Part shown: positions 17,829 through 27,326 of the stretch, piece after piece | Numbering within the stretch: position 1 is the stretch's first letter | How the letters are laid out: the number at the start of each line of letters is the position of its first letter | Assembly: GCF_010731655.1 (NCBI RefSeq) | Contig: NZ_AP022619.1 | Coordinates: 496,001-560,000, forward strand | Direction of reading: 5' to 3' | DNA: 64,000 bases | Source of the DNA: Mycobacterium paraseoulense | GTDB taxonomy: Bacteria > Actinomycetota > Actinomycetes > Mycobacteriales > Mycobacteriaceae | The notes under the pieces: model-generated | What the model was told of the DNA's origin: nothing | The model's input: only the letters and a program-made list of their open reading frames with translations | The model's database searches: none | Translations under genes and position numbers: made by a program

Positions 17829-19601
17829 TTATTCGAGGATCTCCGACAGCTCCAGCCAGCGGCTCTCCGTCGAGGCGACCTCGTCTTCCAGCGCGCGCAG
17901 CTCCTGGGTGAGCCGCGCGATGCCGACGTGGTCGGCCTGGTCGTGCTCGGCCAGTTCGTGGTGTTTGGCCGCGATCCGGTCGGCCAGTCGCGCAAGCTGG
18001 CGGTCCGTGCCGGCCAGCTCCTTTTCCGCCGCCCGGCGCTCGGCTCCCGAGAGCGCCGGCTCCGGGGCGGGGGCGGGCGCGGGGGCCTGCGGGGCGGCCC
18101 GGCGGGCGGACAGGCGCAGGTACTCGTCGATGCCGCCGGGCAGATGCCGCAACCGGCCGTCGAGGATCGCGTACTGCTGGTCGGTGATCCGCTCGAGCAG
18201 GTAGCGGTCGTGTGAGACGACGATCAGCGTGCCCGCCCACGAGTCGAGCAGGTCCTCCATGGCGGTCAGCATGTCGGTGTCGACGTCGTTGGTCGGCTCG
18301 TCGAGGAGCAACACGTTGGGTTCGGACAGCAGGGTGAGCATCAGTTGCAGCCGCCGCCGCTGCCCGCCGGAGAGCTCGCCGATCCGGGCGGAGAGCTGGC
18401 CGCCGCCGAAGCCGAGCCGCTCCAGCAGCTGGGCGGGCGTCACCTCGCGGCCCTCGACCTCGTACCCGCCGCGCAGCCGGCCCAGCACATCGGCGATGCG
18501 GTCCTCGGTCAGCCCGGCCAGGGCGTCGCCCTGCTGGTCCAGCACGGCCAGCCGAACGGTCTTGCCGCGCTTGACCCGTCCGCTGTCGGCCGTGACGCTG
18601 CCGGCGATCAGCCCCAGCAGCGTCGACTTACCGGCGCCATTCGCGCCGACGATGCCGGTGCGTTCGCCGGGTGCGATCCGCCACTCGACGTCGCGCAGCA
18701 CCGGGTGGCCGTCAAAAGCCACCGACACGTCGAGCAGGTCGACGACGTCCTTGCCGAGCCGTGCCGAGGCAAGCTTGGCCAGCTCGACGGTGTTGCGCAG
18801 CGGCGGCACGTCGGCGATCAGCTGGTTGGCCGCCTCGATGCGGAACTTGGGCTTGGCGGTGCGCGCCGGCGCGCCGCGCCGCAGCCACGCCAGCTCCTTG
18901 CGCATCAGGTTCTGCCGCTTGGCCTCGGTGGCGGCGGCCATCCGGTCCCGTTCGACGCGCTGTAGCACGTAGGCGGCGTAGCCGCCCTCGAACGGCTCCA
19001 CGATCCCGTCGTGCACCTCCCACGTCGTGGTGGCGACCTCGTCGAGGAACCAGCGGTCGTGCGTCACGAGCAGCAGGCCGCCGGTGTTGCGCGCCCAGCG
19101 CTGCTTGAGGTGCTCGGCCAGCCAGGTGATGCCCTCGATGTCGAGGTGGTTGGTGGGCTCGTCGAGCGCGATGACGTCCCACTCGCCGACCAGCAGCTCC
19201 GCCAGCTGGACCCGCCGGCGCTGACCGCCGCTGAGCGTGGCAATCGTTGCGTCCCAACCGATGTCGGACACCAGGCCGGCGACCACGTCGCGGACCCGCG
19301 CGTCACCGGCCCATTGGTGCTCGGCCGCCTCGCCGACCAGCGTCCAGCCGACGGTGCGGTCCGGGTCCAGGGTGTCCGCCTGGCTCAACGCGCCGACCCG
19401 CAGGCCGCCGCGCCGGGTCACCCGGCCTGAGTCGGGCGCCAACCGGCCGGTCAGCAGCCGCAGCAGGCTGGACTTCCCGTCCCCGTTGCGCCCGACGATG
19501 CCGATGCGCGCGCCGTCGTTCACGCCGAGCGTGACCGAATCGAATACCAGCTGGGTCGGATATTCGAGGCGGATGGCCTCGGCTCCCAATAGGTGCGCCA
19601 C
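17829..19601 (-). CDS. ABC-F family ATPase (dual ATP-binding-cassette protein without membrane domain)
   Basis: A 590-aa ABC-F protein with a GTG start. Two complete nucleotide-binding domains: Walker A GRNGDGKSS and GANGAGKST, signatures LSGGQRRRVQL and LSGGQRRRLQL, Walker B ALDEPTNHLD and LLDEPTNDVD, joined by a charged linker, and a Glu/Arg-rich predicted coiled coil at the C-terminus. No membrane segment is present. ABC-F proteins act on the ribosome, as translation factors or antibiotic-resistance factors. In M. tuberculosis the matching locus is annotated as two genes, Rv1667c and Rv1668c (217 and 372 aa, sum 589), so this looks like the undivided ancestral form. It is followed after 7 nt by the SGNH hydrolase gene. 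Whether it protects against a drug or serves general translation cannot be told. Confidence 0.92.
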   Translation of the reverse strand: MAHLLGAEAIRLEYPTQLVFDSVTLGVNDGARIGIVGRNGDGKSSLLRLLTGRLAPDSGRVTRRGGLRVGALSQADTLDPDRTVGWTLVGEAAEHQWAGDARVRDVVAGLVSDIGWDATIATLSGGQRRRVQLAELLVGEWDVIALDEPTNHLDIEGITWLAEHLKQRWARNTGGLLLVTHDRWFLDEVATTTWEVHDGIVEPFEGGYAAYVLQRVERDRMAAATEAKRQNLMRKELAWLRRGAPARTAKPKFRIEAANQLIADVPPLRNTVELAKLASARLGKDVVDLLDVSVAFDGHPVLRDVEWRIAPGERTGIVGANGAGKSTLLGLIAGSVTADSGRVKRGKTVRLAVLDQQGDALAGLTEDRIADVLGRLRGGYEVEGREVTPAQLLERLGFGGGQLSARIGELSGGQRRRLQLMLTLLSEPNVLLLDEPTNDVDTDMLTAMEDLLDSWAGTLIVVSHDRYLLERITDQQYAILDGRLRHLPGGIDEYLRLSARRAAPQAPAPAPAPEPALSGAERRAAEKELAGTDRQLARLADRIAAKHHELAEHDQADHVGIARLTQELRALEDEVASTESRWLELSEILE

Positions 19602-19620
19602 TGGCCCGACCCTACTGCGG

Positions 19621-20349
19621 CTACTCCAGGGTCAGCAGCGCCCGGTCGACTTCGCCCCGGGTCTCCGCGGACGCCTTGGTGGCTACCGCTTCCAGGAAGC
19701 GTCCGGCGAGGTCGCGCAGTTTGAGGTTGGTTTCCTGGGAGCGCCACACCAGGATGTCGAACGCCCGCTTCGCGGAGATGCCGTAGGCGGCCATCAGCAC
19801 GCCCTTCGCCTGCTCGATCCGGGCGCGGGCGTCGGCCACCCCCGAGAGCACGTCGTTGATGTCGGTCTGCAGCGAGTCGGTGACGTCGATGTAGAAACCC
19901 GACGTCCCGATCACGGCGCCGCTGTCGTCGAGCATCCGGTCACCGACGACGACGACGCAGCGGGTGCGGCCGGCGGTGTCGATGATCCGGTGCCGGCTGC
20001 TGATCGGTTTGCCCCGCAGCACCTGACCCACGACGGCCGCCACCCGCTCGCGGTCATCGGGATGCTTGTGCTTGAGCAGCACTTCCGTGGAGGGCTCCAC
20101 CTGCCCCGGTTCATACCCGTGCATCCGCGCGACCGCGTCCGACCACTCCCAGCGGTGGCCGTCCAGATAGAACCGGAAGCGCCCGACGCTCTGCGGCTCG
20201 CCGAGGCCCAGGACCAGGTCGACCGCGCTGAGGCCTTGTTCGTCGACGGCCTCGGATACGAACGCCTCACACGCCGAGTCCGCCGAACGCTCATCTGCAG
20301 ACTCCCCGTTGCGCCCGTGCACGGCCTCTTCTTCGAAGTTCACGGTCAT
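19621..20349 (-). CDS. PAS-ANTAR domain regulator
   Basis: A 242-aa protein from the ATG at 20349, preceded by GAAGGG about 9 nt upstream; an upstream in-frame ATG has no ribosome site. A PAS fold covers about residues 45-155 (WEWSDAVARMHGYEPG resembles the start of a PAS domain, and it ends with FYIDVTDSLQ). An ANTAR RNA-binding domain covers about 170-230, beginning ARIEQAKGVLM with the usual Ala/Tyr/Gly turn. ANTAR proteins bind paired hexaloop hairpins in nascent RNA and cause antitermination; the PAS domain would sense a ligand or light/redox state. It lies 71 nt beyond the end of the GH15/GMC operon on the same strand and 19 nt before the ABC-F start, so it may be read through from either side. 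Its target RNA is unknown. Confidence 0.88.
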   Translation of the reverse strand: MTVNFEEEAVHGRNGESADERSADSACEAFVSEAVDEQGLSAVDLVLGLGEPQSVGRFRFYLDGHRWEWSDAVARMHGYEPGQVEPSTEVLLKHKHPDDRERVAAVVGQVLRGKPISSRHRIIDTAGRTRCVVVVGDRMLDDSGAVIGTSGFYIDVTDSLQTDINDVLSGVADARARIEQAKGVLMAAYGISAKRAFDILVWRSQETNLKLRDLAGRFLEAVATKASAETRGEVDRALLTLE

Positions 20350-20420
20350 CGCGCGTTGCCCTTCAGATCCGTAACTATGTCCTCTGCATATCAATGCCCA
20401 CTTTTGCGCGGGTCCATGCA

Positions 20421-21527
20421 TCAGGACGTCCGGTAGGGCTCCGCGTCAGCGTGCTTGAACTCGAGGCCCAGACCGGGCCGGTCCCGGTCCGGCCGCAGCG
20501 CGCCGCCGTCGGGCGCGAGGGCGCCGTCGAACAGCATGTGTTCGATGCGGTGGTGATCGTGGAAGTACTCCAGGTGCCGCAGATTGGGGATCGCGCTCGC
20601 CACGTGGGCGTGCAGGTTGGGGGCGCAGTGCCCGGACACGTCGACGTTGTGGGCGGCGGCCACGGCGGCCGCCCGCAGCCAGTCGGTGATGCCGCCGCAG
20701 CGGGTGACGTCGATCTGCAGGCAGTCGACCGCCCCGGCGGCGAGCATCCGGTGGAAGTAGGCCAGGTCGTAGCCGTACTCGCCGGCGGTGACGTCCGGGC
20801 TCACCTGGTCGCGGACCTCCCGCAACCCGGCCAGGTCGTCGGAGGAGACGGGTTCCTCGAACCACGTGACGTCGTGGTCGGCCATCGCATGGGCCACCCG
20901 GATCGCCTGCTTGCGGCGGTAGCCGCCGTTGGCGTCGACATATAGTTCGACGTCCGGCCCGATCACCTTGCGGGACAGGGCGATTCGGTCGAGGTCGCGG
21001 CGTTCGTCGGAGCCCCACGACTCGCCGATCTTGATCTTGACGCGCGGGATCTTCCACTCGTCCACCCAGCGTTCGAGCTGGGCGCGAGTCTGACGCTCGT
21101 CGTAGGTGGTGAACCCGCCGCTGCCGTAGATCGGGACCGCGTCGTGCGCCATGCCGAGCAGCCGGCACACGGGCAGGCCCAGCAGCTTGCCCTTGAGGTC
21201 CCACAGCGCGGTGTCGACCGCCGAGATCGCGCACGACACCAATCCGGGCCGGCCGTTGTTGCGCATCGCCCGGACCATCGCCTGCCACCGCCCGGTGATG
21301 TCCAGCGCGCTGTGCCCGGTGAGCGTGCCGGCGAGCGGCCCCGTGATCAGCTCGCCGCACGCGCCGCCGGCGTAGGTGTAGCCGACCCCGCGCCGCCCGC
21401 CCGCGGTCACCCCGGCCAGCACCAGGGTGGTCGACGACCAGGACAGCGTTCCGTCGGCCTCGGGTGCGTCGGTGGGGATTTCGAAGACCTGCGCGGTGAC
21501 CTCGTCGATGGGCGCGTCGACGCTCAT
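20421..21527 (-). CDS. Enolase-superfamily enzyme (mandelate racemase / muconate lactonizing type)
   Basis: A 368-aa protein starting at the ATG at 21527, which overlaps the SDR stop by 4 nt (ATGA). The longer open frame upstream overlaps the SDR gene and is not needed. Visible features of the superfamily barrel: KIKIGES (KxK catalytic lysine motif), metal ligands in YVDANGG, WFEEPVS and TAGEYGY, the Asp of QIDVTRCGG and the His of [10 protein letters not shown], giving the Lys plus His-Asp arrangement of the mandelate-racemase subgroup. These enzymes abstract a proton alpha to a carboxylate; many are sugar-acid dehydratases. With a GMC oxidoreductase, an SDR and a GH15 glycosidase in the same operon, dehydration of an aldonic acid is plausible but inferred. 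Last gene of the six-gene operon. Confidence 0.88.
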   Translation of the reverse strand: MSVDAPIDEVTAQVFEIPTDAPEADGTLSWSSTTLVLAGVTAGGRRGVGYTYAGGACGELITGPLAGTLTGHSALDITGRWQAMVRAMRNNGRPGLVSCAISAVDTALWDLKGKLLGLPVCRLLGMAHDAVPIYGSGGFTTYDERQTRAQLERWVDEWKIPRVKIKIGESWGSDERRDLDRIALSRKVIGPDVELYVDANGGYRRKQAIRVAHAMADHDVTWFEEPVSSDDLAGLREVRDQVSPDVTAGEYGYDLAYFHRMLAAGAVDCLQIDVTRCGGITDWLRAAAVAAAHNVDVSGHCAPNLHAHVASAIPNLRHLEYFHDHHRIEHMLFDGALAPDGGALRPDRDRPGLGLEFKHADAEPYRTS

Positions 21528-22540
21528 CGGGCCCACCGGCGCGCCGCGAGCCACGCGCCGAGTCCCGCCGCGCCGAGCGCGCCTGTGCCGCTGGCGACGG
21601 GATGTTGGGACGCCCACAGTTGCGGGCTCAGCGTGTGGGAGTTGTCGTCGAACCCGCCGTGCGCGCCGTGGTCGCTGCCCGGTTCCTGGTCGAGCGGCTG
21701 CCACAGGTTGTGGGGCCGCTCAGGGCTGACCCGCTCGTCGGTTTGCTGCGAGTCGTATCCGGTGCGGCCCAGGTAGCGGTCGAGCAGCGGCGCGACGAAC
21801 TTCTGCGCGAGCAGCGTCACCGCGGTGCTGTCGCCGACCCAATATTGTTTGCGCTCCGGGTGATCGGCGGCATACAGGACGCCGCGGGCGGCGACCTCGG
21901 GCTGGTAGATCGGCGGCACCGGTTGGGGATGGCGCGGTAGCCGCGACAGCACCCAGGAGAACTGCGGGGTGTTGACGGCGGGCATCTGGGCCACGGTGAT
22001 GCGGACCTTCGAGTGCTCGTGCAGCAGCTCGCAGCGCACCGACTCGGTGAACCCGTTGATGGCGTGCTTGGCACCGCAGTAGGCCGACTGCAGCGGGATG
22101 GACCGCTGGCTGAGCGCGGAGCCGACCTGCACGATGGTGCCGCGGTCGCGCGGCCGCATCTTGGCCAGCGCCGCCATGGTGCCGTGCACGTACCCGAGGT
22201 AGGACACCTCGGTCACGCGTTTGAACTCCTCGGCGCTGATCTCGCTGAACGGCGCGAACACGGACGTGAACGCGACGTTCACCCAGACGTCGATCGGTCC
22301 GAAGGTCGACTCGGTCTCGTCCGCGGCGGCGACGACGGCCTCGTGGTCGGCCACGTCGGTGGGGATGGTCAGCGCCTTGCCGCCGCCGGATTCGACGTCG
22401 CGGGCCGCGCCGTCCAGGCCGGCGGCCCCGCGGGCCAGCAGGGCGACGTTCGCCCCGCGCTGCCCGAACAACCGGGCGGTGGCCCGGCCGATGCCGGCGC
22501 TGGCCCCGGTGATCACCACTGTTTTCGGGGTCGGTGTCAT
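21524..22540 (-). CDS. Short-chain dehydrogenase/reductase with C-terminal extension
   Basis: A 338-aa SDR with the ATG at 22540 and a good ribosome site (AAAGGAG). The Rossmann start reads [15 protein letters not shown] (TGxxxGIG, NAD(P) binding). The catalytic region has Ser in VGSALSQ and the YxxxK motif in SAYCGAKHA. The usual NNAG motif is WVNVAF here. After about residue 260 it carries an extension ending in a Gly/Ala/Leu-rich stretch ([13 protein letters not shown]) that could be one membrane-anchoring helix at the C-terminus. It begins 19 nt after the GH15 stop and overlaps the enolase-family gene by 4 nt, so translation is coupled. It probably oxidises or reduces a sugar-derived carbonyl; the substrate is not evident. 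Confidence 0.87.
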   Translation of the reverse strand: MTPTPKTVVITGASAGIGRATARLFGQRGANVALLARGAAGLDGAARDVESGGGKALTIPTDVADHEAVVAAADETESTFGPIDVWVNVAFTSVFAPFSEISAEEFKRVTEVSYLGYVHGTMAALAKMRPRDRGTIVQVGSALSQRSIPLQSAYCGAKHAINGFTESVRCELLHEHSKVRITVAQMPAVNTPQFSWVLSRLPRHPQPVPPIYQPEVAARGVLYAADHPERKQYWVGDSTAVTLLAQKFVAPLLDRYLGRTGYDSQQTDERVSPERPHNLWQPLDQEPGSDHGAHGGFDDNSHTLSPQLWASQHPVASGTGALGAAGLGAWLAARRWAR

Positions 22541-22559
22541 CGCGGTTTTCTCCTTTCGT

Positions 22560-24350
22560 TCAGCAGTGATGGGCGTCGTCGGCGAGGGTGGCCGTGCATT
22601 CCAGCATCAGCGCGTGCGTGAAGGCCTGCGGGAGGTTGCCCCGGAGCTGGCGCTGCCTGATGTCGTATTCCTCGCAGAACAATCCGGGGGGTCCGCACGC
22701 CGCGCGGTTGCGTTCGAACCAGCGCATGGCGCAATGGGCGTGTCCCAGTTGATGTTCGGCGAGCGCCATCATGAATCCGCAGAGCAAAAAGGCACCCTCG
22801 GCGTCGCCGAGGTCGCGCTCGTCGTGCCGGAAGCGATAGACGAATCCGTCGTGGCAGAGCTGATTGCGGACCGCGTCCAGCGTGGCCCGGGTGCGCGGGT
22901 CGTCGGCGGGGACGGCCCCGCGCACGGGCGCCAGCAGCAGCGACGCGTCGACGTCGGTCAGCCGCGGGCTGCGCTGCCAATAGCCGTCCTGCGGGTGCAG
23001 GCTGCTGGCGGCGGTGTCGGCCAGGATGGTGTCGGCCAGCGACGTGCAGGCGGCGATCTCTGAGCCGCCGCCGGCAACCTTGGCGATGGCCCGCAGCCCG
23101 GCCACACACGCCAGGCGGGACTGCGTCCAGTGTTCGTTGTCGATCTCCCATATCCCCGCATCCGGCTCGCGCCAACGCTTTTCGATCGCACCGATGGCGG
23201 CCTGCGCGGCGCGCCAGCCCTCGACGTCCAGCCGGCCGGCGTTGCCGGCCCACGCCAGCAGCTGCAGCGCCTCGCCGAAGACGTCCAGCTGGAATTGCTG
23301 GTTGACCCAGTTGCCCACCTTGTCGGCGCCCCCGGGGTAGCCGGGCAGGTCGAGGGTTTCTTCGCTGGGCACGCTGGCGCCGGTGACGGTGTAGGCGGGC
23401 TTGAGGTCGGGGCCGTGCTCGAGCAGCCGGGCGCCGACGAATTCGACCGCGCGGTCCAGCAATTCGTTCGCGCCGACGGTGGCGGCGGCGATCCCGGCGT
23501 ACGCCTGGTCGCGGATCCACGCGTAGCGGTAGTCGTAGTTCTGGTTGGTGTGCGCGCGCTCGGGCAGGCTCATCGTGGCGGCGGCGACCATGCCGCCGCC
23601 GCTGCTGGTCAGCCCGCGCAGCACCGCGTAGGAGTGCCGCGCATCGCGGGGGGCGATGGTGCCGTTCAGCTCGGGCATGCTGCGGTGCCACGCGGCTTCC
23701 GTTGCGTCCCAGGTGATATGGGGGTCGGGCGGGTGGTCAGGGAGCGTGCGTTCGGAGAGTTCCAGCACGAAGTCGTGGTGACCGCCCTCATCGACGGTGA
23801 CCTCACAGGTGATCAGGTTCCCGTGGCCGTGCGCCGATTTGACGACGCGCGCCTCGCAGCCGCCGAGCCAGCGCCACCGCAACCGGCCCGACTTCCCGCT
23901 CCATATCCCGTCGTCGAGCCTCGGGTCGCCCGCGCCGTGCCGGCCGAACGCGGCGCTCGGCTGCAGCAGCACCCGCACCCGCGCGGTACCGCGGCAACCC
24001 ATGAGGCGGCGCAGCAGCACCACCCGGTCGGGGTCGCCGGGGAACGCCAGCGCCTCGCGGCATTCGATGATGCCGTCGCGGGTGACCCACCGGTCGCGCC
24101 AGATCAGGCTGCCCGGCTCGTAAAACCCGCCCCACACGTGCCGGACGTCGGTCGGGGTGATCGCGTACACCCCGTCGCCCCCAATGAGATTCGAGAACAC
24201 GGCGTCGGAGTCCCACCGCGGCGCGCACAGCCACGCGACGTCGCCCTGCGGCCCGATCAGGGCGCCCCGCTCGCCGTCGGCGAGCAGCGCATACTCGCGC
24301 AACACCCGGGGCGAGTACATCGCCTCGTAGTCGATCGTGCGGTCAGCCAC
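22560..24350 (-). CDS. Glycoside hydrolase family 15 protein (glucoamylase/trehalase-like)
   Basis: A 596-aa protein with a GTG start that overlaps the GMC gene by 8 nt. The N-terminal third is a beta-sandwich type region ([19 protein letters not shown] is typical of bacterial GH15). The (alpha/alpha)6-barrel follows, with [14 protein letters not shown], the [17 protein letters not shown] segment, the Glu of [11 protein letters not shown] in the place of the catalytic acid, and [18 protein letters not shown] near the end. GH15 enzymes split glucose from alpha-glucosides; actinobacterial members include trehalases. No signal peptide is seen, so it should act in the cytoplasm, for example on trehalose, maltosides or a glucosylated metabolite. 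It follows the GMC oxidoreductase, suggesting that the sugar released is oxidised next. Confidence 0.9.
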   Translation of the reverse strand: MADRTIDYEAMYSPRVLREYALLADGERGALIGPQGDVAWLCAPRWDSDAVFSNLIGGDGVYAITPTDVRHVWGGFYEPGSLIWRDRWVTRDGIIECREALAFPGDPDRVVLLRRLMGCRGTARVRVLLQPSAAFGRHGAGDPRLDDGIWSGKSGRLRWRWLGGCEARVVKSAHGHGNLITCEVTVDEGGHHDFVLELSERTLPDHPPDPHITWDATEAAWHRSMPELNGTIAPRDARHSYAVLRGLTSSGGGMVAAATMSLPERAHTNQNYDYRYAWIRDQAYAGIAAATVGANELLDRAVEFVGARLLEHGPDLKPAYTVTGASVPSEETLDLPGYPGGADKVGNWVNQQFQLDVFGEALQLLAWAGNAGRLDVEGWRAAQAAIGAIEKRWREPDAGIWEIDNEHWTQSRLACVAGLRAIAKVAGGGSEIAACTSLADTILADTAASSLHPQDGYWQRSPRLTDVDASLLLAPVRGAVPADDPRTRATLDAVRNQLCHDGFVYRFRHDERDLGDAEGAFLLCGFMMALAEHQLGHAHCAMRWFERNRAACGPPGLFCEEYDIRQRQLRGNLPQAFTHALMLECTATLADDAHHC

Positions 24351-26046
24351 GGACCCCCGCCTCCGATCGCCGGGTCGCCGGGACGTCGCTGCGGATCTTG
24401 CCGGTCGCCATCCGCTCGGCCAGCCGCGAGGCCAGCGCCATGATCGTCAGCGCCGGGTTCGCCGAGCCCTGGGTGGGGCACACCGAGCCGTCGGCGAGGA
24501 ACAGGTTCGGCACCCCCCACACCCGGTGGTCGGAGTCGACGACCGAGTTGTCCGGCCGGGTGCCCATTCGGGCACCGCCGATCAGGTGGGCGAACCGCTG
24601 GATGGTCAGTACGTCCTGGGCCCCGGAGGCGCGCAGGATGTCGCCGATCACCTTGGTGGAGTACGCCATGTTGGCCTTGTCGTTGTCGCACAGCGTGTAG
24701 TCGAACCGGGCCACCGGGAGCCCGTACGGGTCGGTCTCGTCGGCGAGGGTGACCCGGTTGTCCGGCATCGGCAACAACTCGTTGAGCACGCCGATGGTCG
24801 CCCAGTGGTTGTAGTCGCGCATGTACTCCCGCAACGCGCGGCCCCAATGCCCGTCGGCGAGCACGTGTTCGGCCCAGCCGATGGGCAAGGGTGACACCGT
24901 CTGGATGGAGAAGCCACGGGCGAACTCCCGCGACGGGTCCGTCTCGTAGAACTGTTCCGAGGACACCTCCGGGGGAGGGGCCTTGTACATCCGGAGCTCG
25001 TCCGACCACCGGCCCGCGGACTGCGTGGCGCCCTGCACCATCACGTAGCGGCCGACCTGATCGTCGTTGTTGCCCAAGCCGTCCGGGAAGCGTTCGCTCG
25101 CCGAGTTCAGCAGCAGCCGAGGGGTTTCGATGGAATACCCGGCGATCGCGACGACCTTGGCTCGCTGCAACCGCTCGGTGCCTCCGGCCTCGTCGTAGTA
25201 GACCACCCCGCGCGCGGCGCCGCTCTCGTCGAGCTCGACGCGGGCCGCCATGCAGTTGGCCCGGATCTCCACCGCGTGGGCCAGCGCGTCGGGCAGGTGC
25301 GTGACGTACGGGCTGGCCTTGGCGTTGACCTTGCAGCCCTGCAGGCAGTAGCCGCGGTAGATGCAGTGCGGGCGGTTACCGAAGGTGCCGTTGACGATGC
25401 CGACGGGCCCGACCCGCATCTCGATGCCGAGCTGCATCGCGCCCCGCCAGAGCTTGGCTGCTGCGCCCGAAATGGGGTGTGGTGAAAAGGGATAACGGTG
25501 GGGATAGCCCCACGGCCAGTTCTGCCCGGCCACCGGCAGTTCGAGCTCGACGCGCTCGTAGTGCGGTCGCACGTCCTCGTAGTCGATCGGCCAGTCCGCC
25601 CCGACCCCGTCGAGGCTGTAGGTCTGGAAGTCGCTGGGATGGAATCGCGGCGTGTAGCCGGCGTAGTGGACCATCGAGCCGCCCACCCCGCGCCCGGAGT
25701 TGTTCTTGCCCAACTCGACTGGGTCGTCGCCGCCGATGATGCGCTTCTGGGTCCAGTACAGGGAATGGGAACCCGCCTCGTCGGATACCCAGTCCTCGTC
25801 CGGGTGCCAGAACGGGCCCGCCTCGAGGATCACCACCCGCCAACCGGCCCGGGCCAGGCGTTGGGCGAGCACCGATCCGCCGGCGCCCGCGCCGACGATC
25901 ACCAGGTCCACCTCGTCGTCGTCGCGGTAGCGCCGCATCGTCTTTTCGCCGGGCAGGTCGCGCGAATGCACGTCGAGCAGGAACCGCGATTCGTTGTCCC
26001 TGGGCCCGACCGCTCCCTTGAGCAGGCCGCGGAGTCGGTCGCCCAT
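24343..26046 (-). CDS. GMC-family FAD-dependent oxidoreductase (gluconate dehydrogenase large-subunit type)
   Basis: A 567-aa flavoprotein. The ADP-binding motif VIVGAGAGGSVLA lies at about residue 50 and ends with the ribose-binding acid in VILEAG. The Cys-containing CIYRGYCLQGCKVN block and the C-terminal GMC region (AHLIGGARMG with the active-site His, then SVVDSDHRVWGV and SANPALTIMALA) are characteristic of membrane-bound sugar-acid and sugar dehydrogenases rather than glucose oxidase. Either an ATG at 26046 or a GTG at 26049 could start it; both overlap the upstream stop codon (TGATG or GTGA), so translation is coupled. The subunit-3-like gene directly upstream is its usual partner. It probably oxidises a hydroxyl of a sugar or polyol and passes electrons to the respiratory chain. 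Confidence 0.9.
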   Translation of the reverse strand: MGDRLRGLLKGAVGPRDNESRFLLDVHSRDLPGEKTMRRYRDDDEVDLVIVGAGAGGSVLAQRLARAGWRVVILEAGPFWHPDEDWVSDEAGSHSLYWTQKRIIGGDDPVELGKNNSGRGVGGSMVHYAGYTPRFHPSDFQTYSLDGVGADWPIDYEDVRPHYERVELELPVAGQNWPWGYPHRYPFSPHPISGAAAKLWRGAMQLGIEMRVGPVGIVNGTFGNRPHCIYRGYCLQGCKVNAKASPYVTHLPDALAHAVEIRANCMAARVELDESGAARGVVYYDEAGGTERLQRAKVVAIAGYSIETPRLLLNSASERFPDGLGNNDDQVGRYVMVQGATQSAGRWSDELRMYKAPPPEVSSEQFYETDPSREFARGFSIQTVSPLPIGWAEHVLADGHWGRALREYMRDYNHWATIGVLNELLPMPDNRVTLADETDPYGLPVARFDYTLCDNDKANMAYSTKVIGDILRASGAQDVLTIQRFAHLIGGARMGTRPDNSVVDSDHRVWGVPNLFLADGSVCPTQGSANPALTIMALASRLAERMATGKIRSDVPATRRSEAGVRG

Positions 26047-26792
26047 CACAGCTCACCGCGCTGCACCACGCGGACGGGGTCCTCGTCCGTGGCGCCCCTT
26101 GTTTCGAACGGTTCGCGCGCCGCCGCGTCTCCCGTGGCACCGCCCAGGCGCATGAACCCGCGCGGGTAGGCTGGGCCGCCGAACCCGATCTCGTTCCACG
26201 CCCACGGGTGGGAGTAGAACCCGGACAACACCATTCGCATGCAGACCGACCACGCGCGTTTGACGTTCAGGCGCTCCCAGGTTCCGCCCTTCAAGTGGCC
26301 GTCGGAGAACTGGTCGACGATCGCTTCTCGCGTGTCGGGCTCGGCGTCGGCGAACGAGTCCTTGCCGTAGCGGCCTGACGCGGTCTCGTCGAGCGCGCGC
26401 AGCACCAGCCGCCAGGTGTCGCGGTCGTCGGGCATGTCGGCGTACTGGTAGCCGTCGAGCCGGCCGTCGGCGAGCTTGGAGTCGACGGACTCGGCCACCG
26501 GCACCCGCGGCTCGGTGTCCTGCGCCAGCACCGTGTCGCAGAACGCGCGCAGACACGGTTCCTCTTCCGCGGAGAAGAACCGCAGCGGGCCGGGCGGCTC
26601 CAGCCGCGCCAATACCACTTTCTTGGTCGCCTCGTCCCAGCTGTCGGTCGTGTCCAGCACGTCGAAATCCGGGTACCGGCCGATCATTTGGGGGGTGACC
26701 CCGCGGCGTTGTTTGGGGAGCCAGGACGGGTGCGGCGGCTTGCGATCGGGTCGCAGGTTCGGCAGGTGGTCGGGGCGTGTGGTGTCGGCCAT
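26046..26792 (-). CDS. Gluconate 2-dehydrogenase subunit 3-like protein
   Basis: A 248-aa protein from the ATG at 26792, 5 nt after the membrane-protein stop. The segment FFSAEEEPCLRAFCDTVL followed by a conserved Asp/Pro/Val region is typical of the small gamma-type subunit (subunit 3) of gluconate 2-dehydrogenase, which pairs with GMC flavoproteins; the C-terminal part (WSVCMRMVLSGFYSHPWAWNE, then GPAYPRGF) also fits. The usual Tat signal is not visible; the N-terminus is hydrophilic and proline-rich. It overlaps the GMC gene by one base, supporting a two-subunit enzyme. In known complexes the small subunit stabilises the flavoprotein or helps its export. Confidence 0.82.
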   Translation of the reverse strand: MADTTRPDHLPNLRPDRKPPHPSWLPKQRRGVTPQMIGRYPDFDVLDTTDSWDEATKKVVLARLEPPGPLRFFSAEEEPCLRAFCDTVLAQDTEPRVPVAESVDSKLADGRLDGYQYADMPDDRDTWRLVLRALDETASGRYGKDSFADAEPDTREAIVDQFSDGHLKGGTWERLNVKRAWSVCMRMVLSGFYSHPWAWNEIGFGGPAYPRGFMRLGGATGDAAAREPFETRGATDEDPVRVVQRGEL

Positions 26793-26797
26793 CGCGC

Positions 26798-27277
26798 TCA
26801 GTCCCGGAACCGCTCGCGCCGCAGGAGCGAGGCCAGCAGCCCCATCCCGCCGACCATGCACATCAGCCCGGGCGCCGCGATCGGTGGGCCCATGGGCACG
26901 TTGTAGGACGCGTTCTTCCATCCGCCCGGTTTGCGTGCCACCCCGCGCGCATGCAGGTACTCGCCCATGAGGCCGTTGGCCGTGTAGACGCCCGCCGTGA
27001 TCGGCAGCCACAGCTTGGCCCAGCGTCGCGAGAACACCCCGCCGATTCCGGCGACGACCACGGGCGGGGTGACCACGATCGGGCTCCACATCCATTTGTT
27101 GCCGAAACTGGCTTTGTAGTGCTCGAAATAGATTTCGGCCGTGGTGACCAGGGCCGCCATGGCCGTCAGTCCGGACAGCGAGCGTTCGAAGCGTCCGTGC
27201 GCGACGTCGTACAACGCCCGCTCGCCCAACTGCATCGCCTCGTGCTTGCGCCTTCCACCGTTGCCTAACAACAACAT
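26798..27277 (-). CDS. Small multi-pass membrane protein, first gene of the GH15/GMC operon
   Basis: A 159-aa protein with about four hydrophobic stretches: LTAMAALVTTAEIYF (about 36-52), WSPIVVTPPVVVAGIGGVF (about 63-82), LWLPITAGVYTANGLMG (about 88-106) and APGLMCMVGGMGLLASLL (about 133-152). The ATG at 27277 has a strong ribosome site (GGAAGGG, about 7 nt spacing). The family is not recognised. Position at the head of the operon, 5 nt before the subunit-3-like gene, suggests a membrane anchor or electron-accepting partner of the GMC dehydrogenase; this is inference. No heme-ligating CxxCH or quinone motif is apparent. An 18-bp perfect palindrome lies 50 nt upstream. Confidence 0.78.
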   Translation of the reverse strand: MLLLGNGGRRKHEAMQLGERALYDVAHGRFERSLSGLTAMAALVTTAEIYFEHYKASFGNKWMWSPIVVTPPVVVAGIGGVFSRRWAKLWLPITAGVYTANGLMGEYLHARGVARKPGGWKNASYNVPMGPPIAAPGLMCMVGGMGLLASLLRRERFRD

Positions 27278-27326
27278 TGGTTTCCCTTCCTGGCTCGTTG
27301 GTCCATGTGCGTCAGCCGATTGATTA

